Of a DNA stretch of 64,000 bases, positions 28,512 to 40,606 are shown piece by piece; within the stretch, counting starts at the first letter, position 1, and every line of letters starts with the position of its first letter. The stretch is taken from positions 1,160,501 to 1,224,500 of the forward strand of contig NC_017790.1 of NCBI RefSeq assembly GCF_000252445.1. The letters run 5' to 3'. The notes beneath the pieces were generated by a model. The model saw only the letters and a list, made by a program, of their open reading frames with translations, did not search any database and was not told the DNA's origin. A program made the translations under genes and the position numbers. The DNA comes from Deinococcus gobiensis I-0. Its GTDB lineage: Bacteria; Deinococcota; Deinococci; Deinococcales; Deinococcaceae.

Positions 28512-29492
28512 TCAGTCCTGCGGAGCCTGTTCCAGTGTGGTGGGCAGTTCGCCGCCCAGGGTCACCCACGCGTCCAGCAGATCGTCGGGCACAGGGGCGT
28601 GCAGCCGCAGCGCCTCGCCGCTCACCGGGTGCGGCACGCTCAGGAAGTGGGCGTGCAGGGCCTGCCGGGGCATGACCGCGCTCTCGCGGCCGTACACCGC
28701 GTCGCCCAGGATCGGGCTGCCGAGGTGCCCCAGGTGGACCCGGAGCTGGTGGGTGCGCCCGGTCCGGGGCTGCGCCCGCACCAGGGCCAGCGTGCGCCCG
28801 TGCCCGTCGGGGTGCGCGGCGAGCGGCGTGAACAGGGTCTGGGCCTCGCGCGCCTGCGCGCCGCCCACCGTCATGCGCTGGCGCTGCACCGGGTGGCGGC
28901 CGATGGGCACGTCCACCGCTGCGGGGTGGTCGGCGCGCCACTGCCCGGCGGCGATGGCCAGATAGGTCTTGCGGGTTTCGCGGTCCTTGAAGGCAGCAGC
29001 GAGGCTGGCGTGGGCCGCGACCGTCTTGGCGACCACGATCACGCCGCTCGTGTCCTTGTCCAGCCGGTGCACGATGCCGGGGCGGTAGCCCTCGGGGCCG
29101 TCGAAGTCCTGCTGCTCGGGCAGGCTCATACGGCCCAGCAGCGCGTTGACCAGGGTGCCGCTGCTGACCCCCGGCGCCGGGTGCGTGACCATGCCCGGCG
29201 GCTTGTTGATCGCCACGAGGTGCTCGTCCTCGTACAGCACGTCGAGCGGCACGGTCTCGGGCAGCACGGCCGCCTCCCGGACCGGTGGGGGCGTGACCAG
29301 CAACGTCTCGCCGCCGCGCAGCTTGTGCCCGGGCTTGAGCAGCACCGCGCCGCCCACCTGCACGTGCCCGCCCGCGATCCAGCCCGCGACCTGCGAGCGG
29401 CTCACCCCGCTCTGGGCGGCCAGCACGGCGTCCAGGCGGCCGGGGGTGGCGGTCAGGGCCAGGGGGGCGGGGGCGGCGGCGTCGGTGTTCAC
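28512..29492 (-). CDS. RluA-family pseudouridine synthase
   Basis: 326 aa from a GTG at 29492. An N-terminal S4 domain (about 15-75: LDAVLAAQSGVSRSQVAGWIAGGHVQVGG) precedes the catalytic domain with YRPGIVHRLDKDTSGVIVVAK (catalytic Asp in HRLDKDT) and RTGRTHQLRVHL. The S4-plus-RluA form fits RluD-like enzymes that modify 23S rRNA helix 69, but RluA/RluC alternatives cannot be excluded. TAGGCT 8 nt before the GTG sets the start; longer in-frame starts overlap the divergent lipoprotein gene. Confidence 0.9.
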   Translation of the reverse strand: MNTDAAAPAPLALTATPGRLDAVLAAQSGVSRSQVAGWIAGGHVQVGGAVLLKPGHKLRGGETLLVTPPPVREAAVLPETVPLDVLYEDEHLVAINKPPGMVTHPAPGVSSGTLVNALLGRMSLPEQQDFDGPEGYRPGIVHRLDKDTSGVIVVAKTVAAHASLAAAFKDRETRKTYLAIAAGQWRADHPAAVDVPIGRHPVQRQRMTVGGAQAREAQTLFTPLAAHPDGHGRTLALVRAQPRTGRTHQLRVHLGHLGSPILGDAVYGRESAVMPRQALHAHFLSVPHPVSGEALRLHAPVPDDLLDAWVTLGGELPTTLEQAPQD

Positions 29493-29500
29493 AACCGCCC

Positions 29501-29506
29501 AGCCTA
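29501..29506 (-). promoter_or_regulatory. -10 element of the pseudouridine synthase gene
   Basis: TAGGCT on the minus strand, 8 nt upstream of the GTG start. Confidence 0.5.
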
Positions 29507-29560
29507 GCGCACGCCGGACGCCTCCGGGCAGATCGGCGCAACTTTCCGCCGCGCCCGGCG

Positions 29561-29566
29561 TATACC
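29561..29566 (+). promoter_or_regulatory. -10 element of the YgiB-like/YgiC-like operon
   Basis: TATACC, 5 nt upstream of the ATG at 29572. Confidence 0.45.
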
Positions 29567-29571
29567 CAGGT

Positions 29572-29967
29572 ATGAGCAAGACCTTCCGGCTGCCGCTGCT
29601 GGCGGCCCTTCCCGCCGTGCTGGCCAGCTGCGGGGGCGACCCCGACCTGAACCAGTACCGCCGCACTTCCTTCAATTCCTACGCCGAGTGCGTGCGCGCC
29701 TACCAGCCCCAGATCGCCCGGGGCCTGCAAAATCCCTGCCAGAAGACCGCGCGCACGGGCGGCGGGTCGTTCTATTACGGCCCGTATTTCTTCGCGGGGC
29801 GCAGCAACACCCGCTACCTGGGTTACGACCGCAGCGGCGGCGTGGCCGGGCAGGGCCTGAGCTTCGACAGCAAGGGGAGTGTCCGCACCTTCAGCAAGCC
29901 GGGCACGGGCCGGGGCGGCTTCACCAGCGGCAGCCGGTCGCGCGGCGGCGGCAGCTTCGGCGGCTGA
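29572..29967 (+). CDS. YgiB (DUF1190)-like lipoprotein
   Basis: 131 aa. Signal peptide with lipobox LASC (Cys at about 20), then YAECVRAYQPQIARGLQNPCQ (spaced cysteines), a SFYYGPYFF aromatic patch and a Gly/Ser/Arg-rich tail ending RGGGSFGG. This order (lipid anchor, paired Cys, small aromatic patch, G/S tail) matches the YgiB/DUF1190 family, which in E. coli precedes the glutathionylspermidine-synthase-like gene ygiC. Here such a gene follows directly with a TGATG overlap. Family assignment is by pattern and context. Confidence 0.65.
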   Translation: MSKTFRLPLLAALPAVLASCGGDPDLNQYRRTSFNSYAECVRAYQPQIARGLQNPCQKTARTGGGSFYYGPYFFAGRSNTRYLGYDRSGGVAGQGLSFDSKGSVRTFSKPGTGRGGFTSGSRSRGGGSFGG

Positions 29968-31136
29968 TGCGGCGCCTCACCCTGCCCCCCCGTCCCGACT
30001 GGCCGCGCCGCCTGGAAGAGGTCGGGATGACGTGGTACGCCCCCACCCCCGAACATCCGGTGCCGTACTGGGGCGAGGAAGGCTACTACGCCCTGACCCG
30101 CGCGCAGGTGGACGGCCTGCGCCGCGACGCGCAGCTCCTGACCGACCTCGTGCTGGAGGCGACCGGCGCGGCCATCGAGGAGGGGCGGCTGGCCGAGCTG
30201 GGCATCCCGGCCTTCCTGCACGGGGCCATCCGCGAGTCCTGGGACCGCGACGACCCGACGCTGTACATGCGCCTGGACCTCGCCTGGGACGGCGTGGGGC
30301 CGCCCAGGTTGCTGGAGGTCAACGCCCAGACGCCCACCAGCCTGATCGAGGCGAGCGTGTGCCAGTGGCACTGGCTCGAAGACCGGCTGCGGGCTGGGCA
30401 GCTCGCGGCGGGCACGGAGCAGTGGAACACCGTCCACGAGGGACTGGGCGAGCAGTGGGCGCACCTGCGCGCAGCGCGCGGCGTGGCCCAGGCGCACTTC
30501 TCGTCGGGGCGCGACGCCGAGGACATGGCGACCGTCACCTACCTGCGCGATCTGGCGCAGGAGGCCGGAATCGGCGGCTCGTTCCTGGCCGCCGACGAGG
30601 TGGGCACGAACCCGGCCGAGGCGACGCTCCTCGATACCTGGAACCTGCCCATCCGGAACCTGATGTGGCTGTGGCCCTTCGAGTTCGCGTGGGAGGCGCG
30701 TGACGCGGCCTTTCTGGCAAGTACGCAGACGCGCTTCATCGAGCCGCTGTGGAAGGCCGTTACGTCGAGCAAGGGGCTGCTGGCGCTGCTGCACGAGCGG
30801 CATCCGGGTCACCGCCTGCTGCTGCCCGCGACCCTGACGCCGGGCGCGCTGGGGCCACAGGTGGTGCGCAAACCGCTGTACTCGCGCGAGGGCCAGAACG
30901 TCACGCTGCCGGGCGAGCCGAGCACGCCGGGCGACTACGGCGACCTGCCCCGGGTCGAGCAGCGTTACGCCGAACTGCCGACCTTTGGCACCAGCGACGG
31001 CCCCCGCTACCCGGTGCTGGGCGTGTGGGTGGCCGGGAGTGAGGTCTGTGGCCTGGGCATCCGCGAGGGGCGGGGCCGCGTCACCGACAACCGCGCGACT
31101 TTCGCGCCGCATGTCGTACTGCCGGATGGGGGGTAG
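29967..31136 (+). CDS. Glutathionylspermidine synthase-like ATP-grasp protein (YgiC-like)
   Basis: 389 aa. Matches the GSP_synth fold: GMTWYAPTPEHPVPYWGEEGYYALT at the N-terminus, MRLDLAWDGVGPPRLLEVNAQTPTSLIEA, WLWPFEFAWEARDAAFL, LWKAVTSSKGLLALL and VVRKPLYSREGQNVTL (ATP-grasp lysine and Arg region). YgiC-type proteins have the amide-ligase domain without the amidase and their substrate is unsettled. Overlaps the lipoprotein gene by one base, so the two form an operon. Confidence 0.88.
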   Translation: MRRLTLPPRPDWPRRLEEVGMTWYAPTPEHPVPYWGEEGYYALTRAQVDGLRRDAQLLTDLVLEATGAAIEEGRLAELGIPAFLHGAIRESWDRDDPTLYMRLDLAWDGVGPPRLLEVNAQTPTSLIEASVCQWHWLEDRLRAGQLAAGTEQWNTVHEGLGEQWAHLRAARGVAQAHFSSGRDAEDMATVTYLRDLAQEAGIGGSFLAADEVGTNPAEATLLDTWNLPIRNLMWLWPFEFAWEARDAAFLASTQTRFIEPLWKAVTSSKGLLALLHERHPGHRLLLPATLTPGALGPQVVRKPLYSREGQNVTLPGEPSTPGDYGDLPRVEQRYAELPTFGTSDGPRYPVLGVWVAGSEVCGLGIREGRGRVTDNRATFAPHVVLPDGG

Positions 31137-31185
31137 GGGAGGGGGGCGAAGAGGGCGCGGTCCCGACTCTGACGCCCCCTGCCCC

Positions 31186-31593
31186 TCAGTTCAGGGCCTG
31201 GGTGGGCAGGGCGCCGCCGCTCTGGTCCGCGAGGGTTTCGACCCCGGCGACGAAGGCGGCGTCGTAGGCCAGGACCGTCGCCTGCCCGGCCGTGTAGATG
31301 CGCACGTACCGCGTTCCCACCGGCGCCCCGGCCTGAATCTGGGCGGTGCGCGCCGCGTTGTTGCGCCAGTTCAGCGTCGTCTCGCCCAGGACCTGGGTGT
31401 CCTTGTCGGTGGGCGCGGCGCTGTAGTAGGTCACGACCGCGACGGCCGGGGTCTGCGCGAAGACCTCGAGCTGCGCGGTGTCGGTCGTGAGCAGCGGGGT
31501 GGGCAGGGCGGCCGTCTGGGCGGCGGCGAGGGGCGCGGCACCCAGGGCGGCGGCGAGGGTCAGGACGGGAAACAGGCGGGTCAGGGTCTTCAT
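31186..31593 (-). CDS. Secreted hypothetical protein
   Basis: 135 aa with a signal peptide (MKTLTRLFPVLTLAAALGAAPLAAAQ). The mature part has alternating strands (QLEVFAQTPAVAVVTYYSA, TQVLGETTLNWRNNAARTAQIQAG, TRYVRIYTAGQATVLAYDAAF), suggesting a single beta domain. Not recognised. Starts further upstream would cross the hairpin at 31716-31754 and are unlikely. Confidence 0.7.
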   Translation of the reverse strand: MKTLTRLFPVLTLAAALGAAPLAAAQTAALPTPLLTTDTAQLEVFAQTPAVAVVTYYSAAPTDKDTQVLGETTLNWRNNAARTAQIQAGAPVGTRYVRIYTAGQATVLAYDAAFVAGVETLADQSGGALPTQALN

Positions 31594-31715
31594 GGGGGTC
31601 TCCTCGGGCGGAGCGTGCGGCTCCGGCGTGAGGCCCACTGTGGGCCGGGCCGGTGCAGGACCCGGCCAGACTTCGCGCAGCTTTTCCCCGGCTTCCGTCC
31701 AGATTTCGCGAAGGT

Positions 31716-31754
31716 CCCCTTTCCCTCCCCCATCCGCCGGGGGAGGGAAAGGGG
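31716..31754. repeat. Long perfect hairpin, intergenic
   Basis: 16-bp arms CCCCTTTCCCTCCCCC (31716-31731) and GGGGGAGGGAAAGGGG (31739-31754), loop ATCCGCC. It lies just past the Nudix stop (minus strand) and could act as its terminator or mRNA 3' stabiliser, although no T tract follows. Confidence 0.6.
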
Positions 31755-31763
31755 GCCCGCCGC

Positions 31764-32250
31764 TCAGGGCGAGGGCTGGGGCCGGAGCGCCGGAATGCGC
31801 AGGCCCCCCCGGCCGTCCCATCCCTTGAAGGCGTAGAACCGGCCCGGCTCGCCGGTCTTGAGATAGTCGCTCAGCGGCTCGCGCATGGGCGGCGATTCGA
31901 GCTTTTCGAGCGCCTCCTCGGGCGTGCAGAACTTGGCCTCCACGATGAAGCCGTCGGGGTCGGCCGGGTTGAGCAGGCCCTCCCAGGTCGCCTCGAAGGC
32001 CACGGCGATGGCGCGTTCGCCCCGGCGCTCGTCCTCGATGTGCACCGTGTAGGCCATGTGCCGGATGCCGGTGAGCTTCAGGCCCGTCTCCTCGAAGATC
32101 TCGCGGTACAGGGCCTCGGGCAGCGTCTCGCCGTGCTCGACCATGCCGCCGGGCAGGGTGTGGCGCACGCGGCCATGCCCCTGCCAGTCGTTGCCGACGA
32201 GCAGGACCCGCCCCGAACGGTCGCGCAGGATGCCGGCGGCGACGAGCAGG

Positions 32251-32264
<14 letters not shown>
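31764..32264 (-). CDS. Nudix hydrolase
   Basis: 166 aa. The Nudix box is complete: [24 protein letters not shown] (G-x5-E-x7-REU-x-EE-x-GU). N-terminal [23 protein letters not shown] is typical. Substrate (nucleoside diphosphate linked to X) unknown; Deinococcus has an expanded Nudix set. It overlaps the prfA 3' end by 14 nt, so it is co-transcribed with it. Confidence 0.9.
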
Positions 32265-33353
<1,089 letters not shown>

Positions 33354-33357
<4 letters not shown>

Positions 33358-33431
33358 GGGCCGGCCCACAGCCGCGCATGCGGCCAGAGGGGACGCCCAG
33401 CCCTGCGGGCGAGGATTTTCACGGGAAACAT
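33354..33431 (-). CDS. Putative 25-aa leader ORF coupled to prfA
   Basis: ATG at 33431 preceded by TAGACT with exactly 6 nt spacing (leaderless). The peptide begins [16 protein letters not shown] and contains two Trp and several Arg/Pro. Its TGA (33356-33354) overlaps the prfA ATG as ATGA. Since the -10 box is 75 nt upstream of prfA, the mRNA starts at this ORF and prfA would depend on termination-reinitiation. The peptide may simply be a coupling device; a regulatory role is inferred. Confidence 0.55.
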
Positions 33432-33437
33432 GAACGC

Positions 33438-33443
33438 AGTCTA
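33438..33443 (-). promoter_or_regulatory. -10 element of the leader-prfA-Nudix operon
   Basis: TAGACT on the minus strand, 6 nt before the leader ORF ATG. The 33444-33560 interval to the divergent hom promoter holds GC-rich sequence with no ORF recognised. Confidence 0.5.
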
Positions 33444-33560
33444 GCGTCCGGTCTCCCCGGTACGCCGGGGCGGGACTTACGCTTTCTGGGGAAAGCGGGG
33501 TGGGGCCGGCTGCCCCGCGCCCCATCTATCCCGCCCCCGGCCCGCCGCGCCCGGCGCTGT

Positions 33561-33566
33561 TAGATT
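33561..33566 (+). promoter_or_regulatory. -10 element of hom
   Basis: TAGATT, 6 nt upstream of the ATG at 33573 (leaderless). Confidence 0.55.
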
Positions 33567-33572
33567 CGCGCC

Positions 33573-34535
<963 letters not shown>

Positions 34536-34817
34536 GGACCTGGGCCACGGAAGGCGCGGGGTCGTGCTGCACCTTCCCTGACCCGAGCAGACGGGCACCC
34601 TCCCACAGGACCGGGAGAACGGGAAGCCGTAGGGCGGCGACGCTCCGTGACGCCGAAGGGTCGACTGCACCCCTTCAGCCCAGCGGGATACCGCTCCGAG
34701 GGACGCGGAGGAGACGCGTCCAGGCTGTCCCGCCACCGCAACACACAACCCTGTGTAAAACCCTCCACACCCGCGCGCCCGGCCTGCGGGGGCAGCATGG
34801 CCGGCGGAGGCAACACC
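34536..34817 (+). promoter_or_regulatory. Highly structured non-coding segment; candidate cis-regulatory RNA
   Basis: No ORF. By eye, nested pairings cover most of 34573-34756. Junction 1: CTTCCC/GGGAAG (34573-34578/34621-34626) enclosing CCCG/CGGG and CTCCC/GGGAG. Hairpins: CGGCG/CGCCG (34635-34655) and AAGGG/CCCTT (34656-34675). Junction 2: CAGCC/GGCTG (34676-34680/34723-34727) enclosing AGCGG-GATA-CCGCT and GGACGCG/CGCGTCC. Last: ACACA/TGTGT (34743-34756). It precedes the aldo/keto reductase by ~60 nt. No known riboswitch consensus was matched. A GGCGGAGG ribosome site for the next gene lies at 34803-34810. Confidence 0.45.
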
Positions 34818-35714
<897 letters not shown>

Positions 35715-35848
35715 GCCGGGCAGGAGGCTGGGGGCAGACGCGGAGTGACGGGAACAGAATCCGGTCATCCGGCACGGTCCCGCGCAGGTCGGGGTCCCGG
35801 GAAGCTCCCGGTCACGTCCCGGCCTGCGCAATGTGATAGACGGGAGAC

Positions 35849-37048
35849 GTGACTGGCCGCCGCCCCCAGAAAGTTCGTTTCGCCCGTCCTCCGCGCGACG
35901 CCGCGCCGGAGGACATCTCGCCGCCCTCGGACCTGCCCTACGGCGAGGTGCGGCCCGCGCTGCTGCCCCCCCGCCTGAAGGACCTGAACCTGAACGTACA
36001 GACCAAGCCCGGCGTGCGCGGGTTTCCAGGGGTGGACGATGCCCAGGCCCTGCTGGCCCAGACGATGCGCAAGGACCGCGTATCGGGCGACGTGCTCGAC
36101 CTCACGGCGATGGGCGGGCTGCTCGCCGGCCTCCCCGGCGTGACCCTGCGCGCGGCCGAGGGCTCGGCGGCGGCGCTGACCGTGCTCGAAGCCGCCGGCC
36201 TGGACCCCTGGCCCGCCGCGCCCGGCGACCCCGCCCCCTGGAACGAGCGCGCCAGGACCGTCGCGCTGGTGCTCGCCGGTGACCGGGGCAACGCCTACGC
36301 GCAGGCGCAGGTGGCCTGGGCGCACGCCTGCACGCCGCCCGGCGGCACGCTGTACCTCGCGGGCGACCGGGACAAGGGCTTCGACCGCTACGTGCGCGCG
36401 GCGGGCGCGGCCTTCGGGACCGGCGAGACGGTGGCGCGCGACGGCGGTATGCGGGTCGCGCGCCTCGTGCGCCGGCCCGGCCCCACGCCCCCCTTCCCGG
36501 ACCCCGAGGGCTACGAGGCCTACGGCGTGCGGGTGGTCGGGCGGCCCGGCGTCTTCAGCGCGGCCCGGCCCGACAAGGCGACCGCCCTGCTGCTCGACAC
36601 CCTGGGCGAGCCGGACTGGTCGGGCAAGGAGGCGCTGGACCTGGGCTGCGGCGCGGGCCTGATCGGCGCGTGGGCCGCCCGGCGCGGCGCGGCCGTGACC
36701 CTGGTGGACGGCGACCTCCAGAGCGTGCGCAGCAGCCGCGATACCCTGGCGGCCAGCGGCCTCGCGGGCGAGGTGCTGCACTCGGATGTGGACGCGGCGC
36801 TGCCCCCGGAACGCACCTTCGACGTGATTCTCACCAACCCGCCCTTCCACGTCGGGCGCGGCGTGGTGCTCGACGTGGCGCGCGAGTTCATTGTGGCGGC
36901 GGGGCGGCGGCTGCGGCCCGGCGGCGCGCTGTACCTCGTCGCCAACGACCCGCTGCCCTATGAGGCTCCCCTGCGCGCGCTCGGCGAGGTGCGCGAACTC
37001 GCCCGCGCGGGCGGCTTCAAGGTGCTTCAGGCGACGCGGCCGAGCTGA
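35849..37048 (+). CDS. RsmC-like class I methyltransferase (16S rRNA guanine-N2 type)
   Basis: 399 aa from a GTG. The N-terminal half is a degenerate methyltransferase-like domain (about 60-215), the C-terminal half carries SAM motif I ALDLGCGAGLIGAW, motif II TLVDGD and motif IV ILTNPPFHVGRGV (NPPF as in guanine-N2 methyltransferases), then GGALYLVANDPLPYE. The duplicated architecture matches RsmC, which methylates G1207 of 16S rRNA, including its Thermus homologue. RlmG-type activity cannot be ruled out. Confidence 0.85.
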   Translation: MTGRRPQKVRFARPPRDAAPEDISPPSDLPYGEVRPALLPPRLKDLNLNVQTKPGVRGFPGVDDAQALLAQTMRKDRVSGDVLDLTAMGGLLAGLPGVTLRAAEGSAAALTVLEAAGLDPWPAAPGDPAPWNERARTVALVLAGDRGNAYAQAQVAWAHACTPPGGTLYLAGDRDKGFDRYVRAAGAAFGTGETVARDGGMRVARLVRRPGPTPPFPDPEGYEAYGVRVVGRPGVFSAARPDKATALLLDTLGEPDWSGKEALDLGCGAGLIGAWAARRGAAVTLVDGDLQSVRSSRDTLAASGLAGEVLHSDVDAALPPERTFDVILTNPPFHVGRGVVLDVAREFIVAAGRRLRPGGALYLVANDPLPYEAPLRALGEVRELARAGGFKVLQATRPS

Positions 37049-37228
37049 GAAGCCGGCCGAGGACCCGGCCGGAGAACAGGGACCGTCCTTTCTCCGCCGC
37101 CGGGACCGGGAACCTTTCAGGCTCAGGTCGCGTAGTGACCCTGCCGGCTTCTATCCTGTGCCTGCGCGGGCACCCGGCCGTCTTCCGGGCAGCGGCGAGC
37201 ACCGCAGTCGGCCCAGCCTTCCTTCTGC

Positions 37229-37234
37229 TAGACT
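37229..37234 (+). promoter_or_regulatory. -10 element of rpoD
   Basis: TAGACT followed by an ~80-nt leader to the ATG at 37315, with AGGAGG just before the start, so rpoD has a conventional 5' UTR. The preceding 37049-37228 contains no ORF recognised. Confidence 0.45.
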
Positions 37235-37314
37235 GACCCGTTCAGGTTCCTCGGCCCAGCGCCAGCGAATCTCCCACGCTCTTCTTCACCCCGAACCCCA
37301 GCGCAGGAGGCTGC

Positions 37315-39033
<1,719 letters not shown>

Positions 39034-39050
39034 ACCTTCTTCTGCCCGTG

Positions 39051-39077
39051 CGCCCCGGTCTCCTGTAGGCCGGGGCG
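39051..39077 (+). terminator. Terminator after rpoD
   Basis: CGCCCCGG (39051-39058) pairs with CCGGGGCG (39070-39077), followed by TTCGG. The U tract is weak. Confidence 0.6.
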
Positions 39078-39129
39078 TTCGGCGGTCCGGGCGCGGTCAT
39101 GTGGAGTGATCGTCCATGCTGGCCCGCCC

Positions 39130-39135
39130 TATGAT
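39130..39135 (+). promoter_or_regulatory. -10 element of the DUF4129-MoxR-DUF58 operon
   Basis: TATGAT, 7 nt upstream of the GTG at 39143. Confidence 0.5.
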
Positions 39136-39142
39136 GCCCGGC

Positions 39143-40606
39143 GTGACCCAGGCGCGGCCTCCCTCTCTGCCCGGATCGGAGCCGCCGGTCAGCCGGCGCC
39201 TGCGGCCCTACGGCGCGGCATTGGTGCCACTGGCCCTGGCCGGTCTGCTGCCCTGGTGGGCGGTGGCCCTGCTGTGTGCGGTGTCCGGGCTGGGCGCGCG
39301 CTTTCAGGCGTGGCAGGACGCCCGGTTCCTGGTCTCGCTGCTGATCGCCGGGGCCGCCACCCTGCCCGGCCTCGCCGCCCTGCGCGGCAGCGGCAACGGT
39401 GAGGCGCTGCTGGACCTCGGGTCGCGCTACCTGATCCTGCTGCTGGCCCTGGGCCTGAGCAGTTACGGCCTCACGGCGCTGGAACACGGGCGGCGGCGGG
39501 GGCTGGCCGCGCTGCTGTGCGCAGGATTGTTCGCGCCTCAGCCGCTGCTGCTGCCCGCCCTGGTCGGCGGCGCGCTGCTGCGGCCCGGCACCGACGATCG
39601 CCTGGGCCGTCCTCGCCCGCGCCCGGCGGCCGAGCGCGCGGCCGGGCGCCGGGGCTGGGGGCTGGTCCTGGCGGGGGTGGCCGCCCTGACCCTGCTGGCC
39701 CTGGCCCTGCCACGCTCCGGGGTGCCCACAGCGGCGGCCAGTCTGACGGCGACTGACCGCCCCCCGACCACGGCGCCTGCCCAGCCCCCGCAGGAGGCGG
39801 CCACTCCGCTCACCGGAACGGCGCGGCGGCGCCCGGCCGTCACCTCCGGCGCGGGTGGCCTGCCGCAGCCTCCGGCCGAACTGCTGCTCCTCGCGGGCGC
39901 GCTGACCTTCGCCGCACTGGGCGCCCTGGTCTGGCGGCGGCGACAGGGGCGCGGCGCCCGCGTGCCCCCCACCCTCACCGAACTCCTGATGGCGGGCGGG
40001 CTGCTGCTCACCCTGGCGCTGCTCCTCGTGTTCTCGCTGGGGGGTACGCGGGGCGCCGGGGGCGAGGCGGGCGCTCCGCTGTCTCCGGCCCCCACCGGAG
40101 GCGCGGCCAGCAGCGCTCTGCCCCTGGAGCAGGTGGGCACCTCGTCCGGGGTCTCCGCGCTGCTGTGGGTCCTGCTGGCCATCCAGGTCCTGCTCGCGGC
40201 CGCCCTGCTCTGGGTGCTGTGGCGTCACCGCACTGGCCGCGAGAAGCTGGCGGTTGCCGGGGACGAGGCCGGGGACCCGCAGGTGCCCGCTGTACCGAAC
40301 GCCGTGCCCGCCACCCACCGCGTGCGGGCGGCCTACCGGCAGGCCGAGGCAGGGCTCGCCGCTGCGGGGCAGGGCCGAGCCGCCGCCGAGGCCCCCGGGG
40401 CCTACGCCGCGCGGGTGGGCGCCGCCTTTTCCGAGCTGGCCGCGCCGCTGGAGACGCTGACCCGTCTGTACGGCCCGGTGCGCTACGGCGGCCGTCTCAG
40501 CGAGGCCGAGGCCGAGGACGCCGAGGCTGCCGCCGCCCAGATCGCTGCCTGGGCGGCCCGCCGACCCTCTTCCCGCCCTTCTCCTTTTTCCGAGGACCTG
40601 CCATGA
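39143..40606 (+). CDS. Membrane protein with C-terminal DUF4129-like domain
   Basis: 487 aa. About 8 hydrophobic segments in the first 360 residues (LVPLALAGLLPWWAVALLCAV, LILLLALGLSSYGLTAL, LVLAGVAALTLLALALP, ELLLLAGALTFAALGALV, LLLTLALLLVFSL, LLWVLLAIQVLLAAALLWVLW), separated by Pro/Thr-rich loops. The cytoplasmic tail (THRVRAAYRQAEAGLAAAGQGRAAAEAPGAYA ... LTRLYGPVRYGG) has the DUF4129 pattern of a helical pair ending in a Y-Gly segment. Such proteins accompany MoxR and DUF58 proteins, as here. The leaderless GTG is preferred to upstream ATGs. Confidence 0.75.
   Translation: MTQARPPSLPGSEPPVSRRLRPYGAALVPLALAGLLPWWAVALLCAVSGLGARFQAWQDARFLVSLLIAGAATLPGLAALRGSGNGEALLDLGSRYLILLLALGLSSYGLTALEHGRRRGLAALLCAGLFAPQPLLLPALVGGALLRPGTDDRLGRPRPRPAAERAAGRRGWGLVLAGVAALTLLALALPRSGVPTAAASLTATDRPPTTAPAQPPQEAATPLTGTARRRPAVTSGAGGLPQPPAELLLLAGALTFAALGALVWRRRQGRGARVPPTLTELLMAGGLLLTLALLLVFSLGGTRGAGGEAGAPLSPAPTGGAASSALPLEQVGTSSGVSALLWVLLAIQVLLAAALLWVLWRHRTGREKLAVAGDEAGDPQVPAVPNAVPATHRVRAAYRQAEAGLAAAGQGRAAAEAPGAYAARVGAAFSELAAPLETLTRLYGPVRYGGRLSEAEAEDAEAAAAQIAAWAARRPSSRPSPFSEDLP

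Noticed and set aside
34682..34756. T-box or cobalamin riboswitch in the structured segment
   Set aside because: AGCGGGATACCGC resembles the T-box antiterminator core and GGCTGTCCCGCCAC resembles a cobalamin core piece, but there is no specifier/stem I, no B12 box and no downstream terminator switch; left as unassigned.
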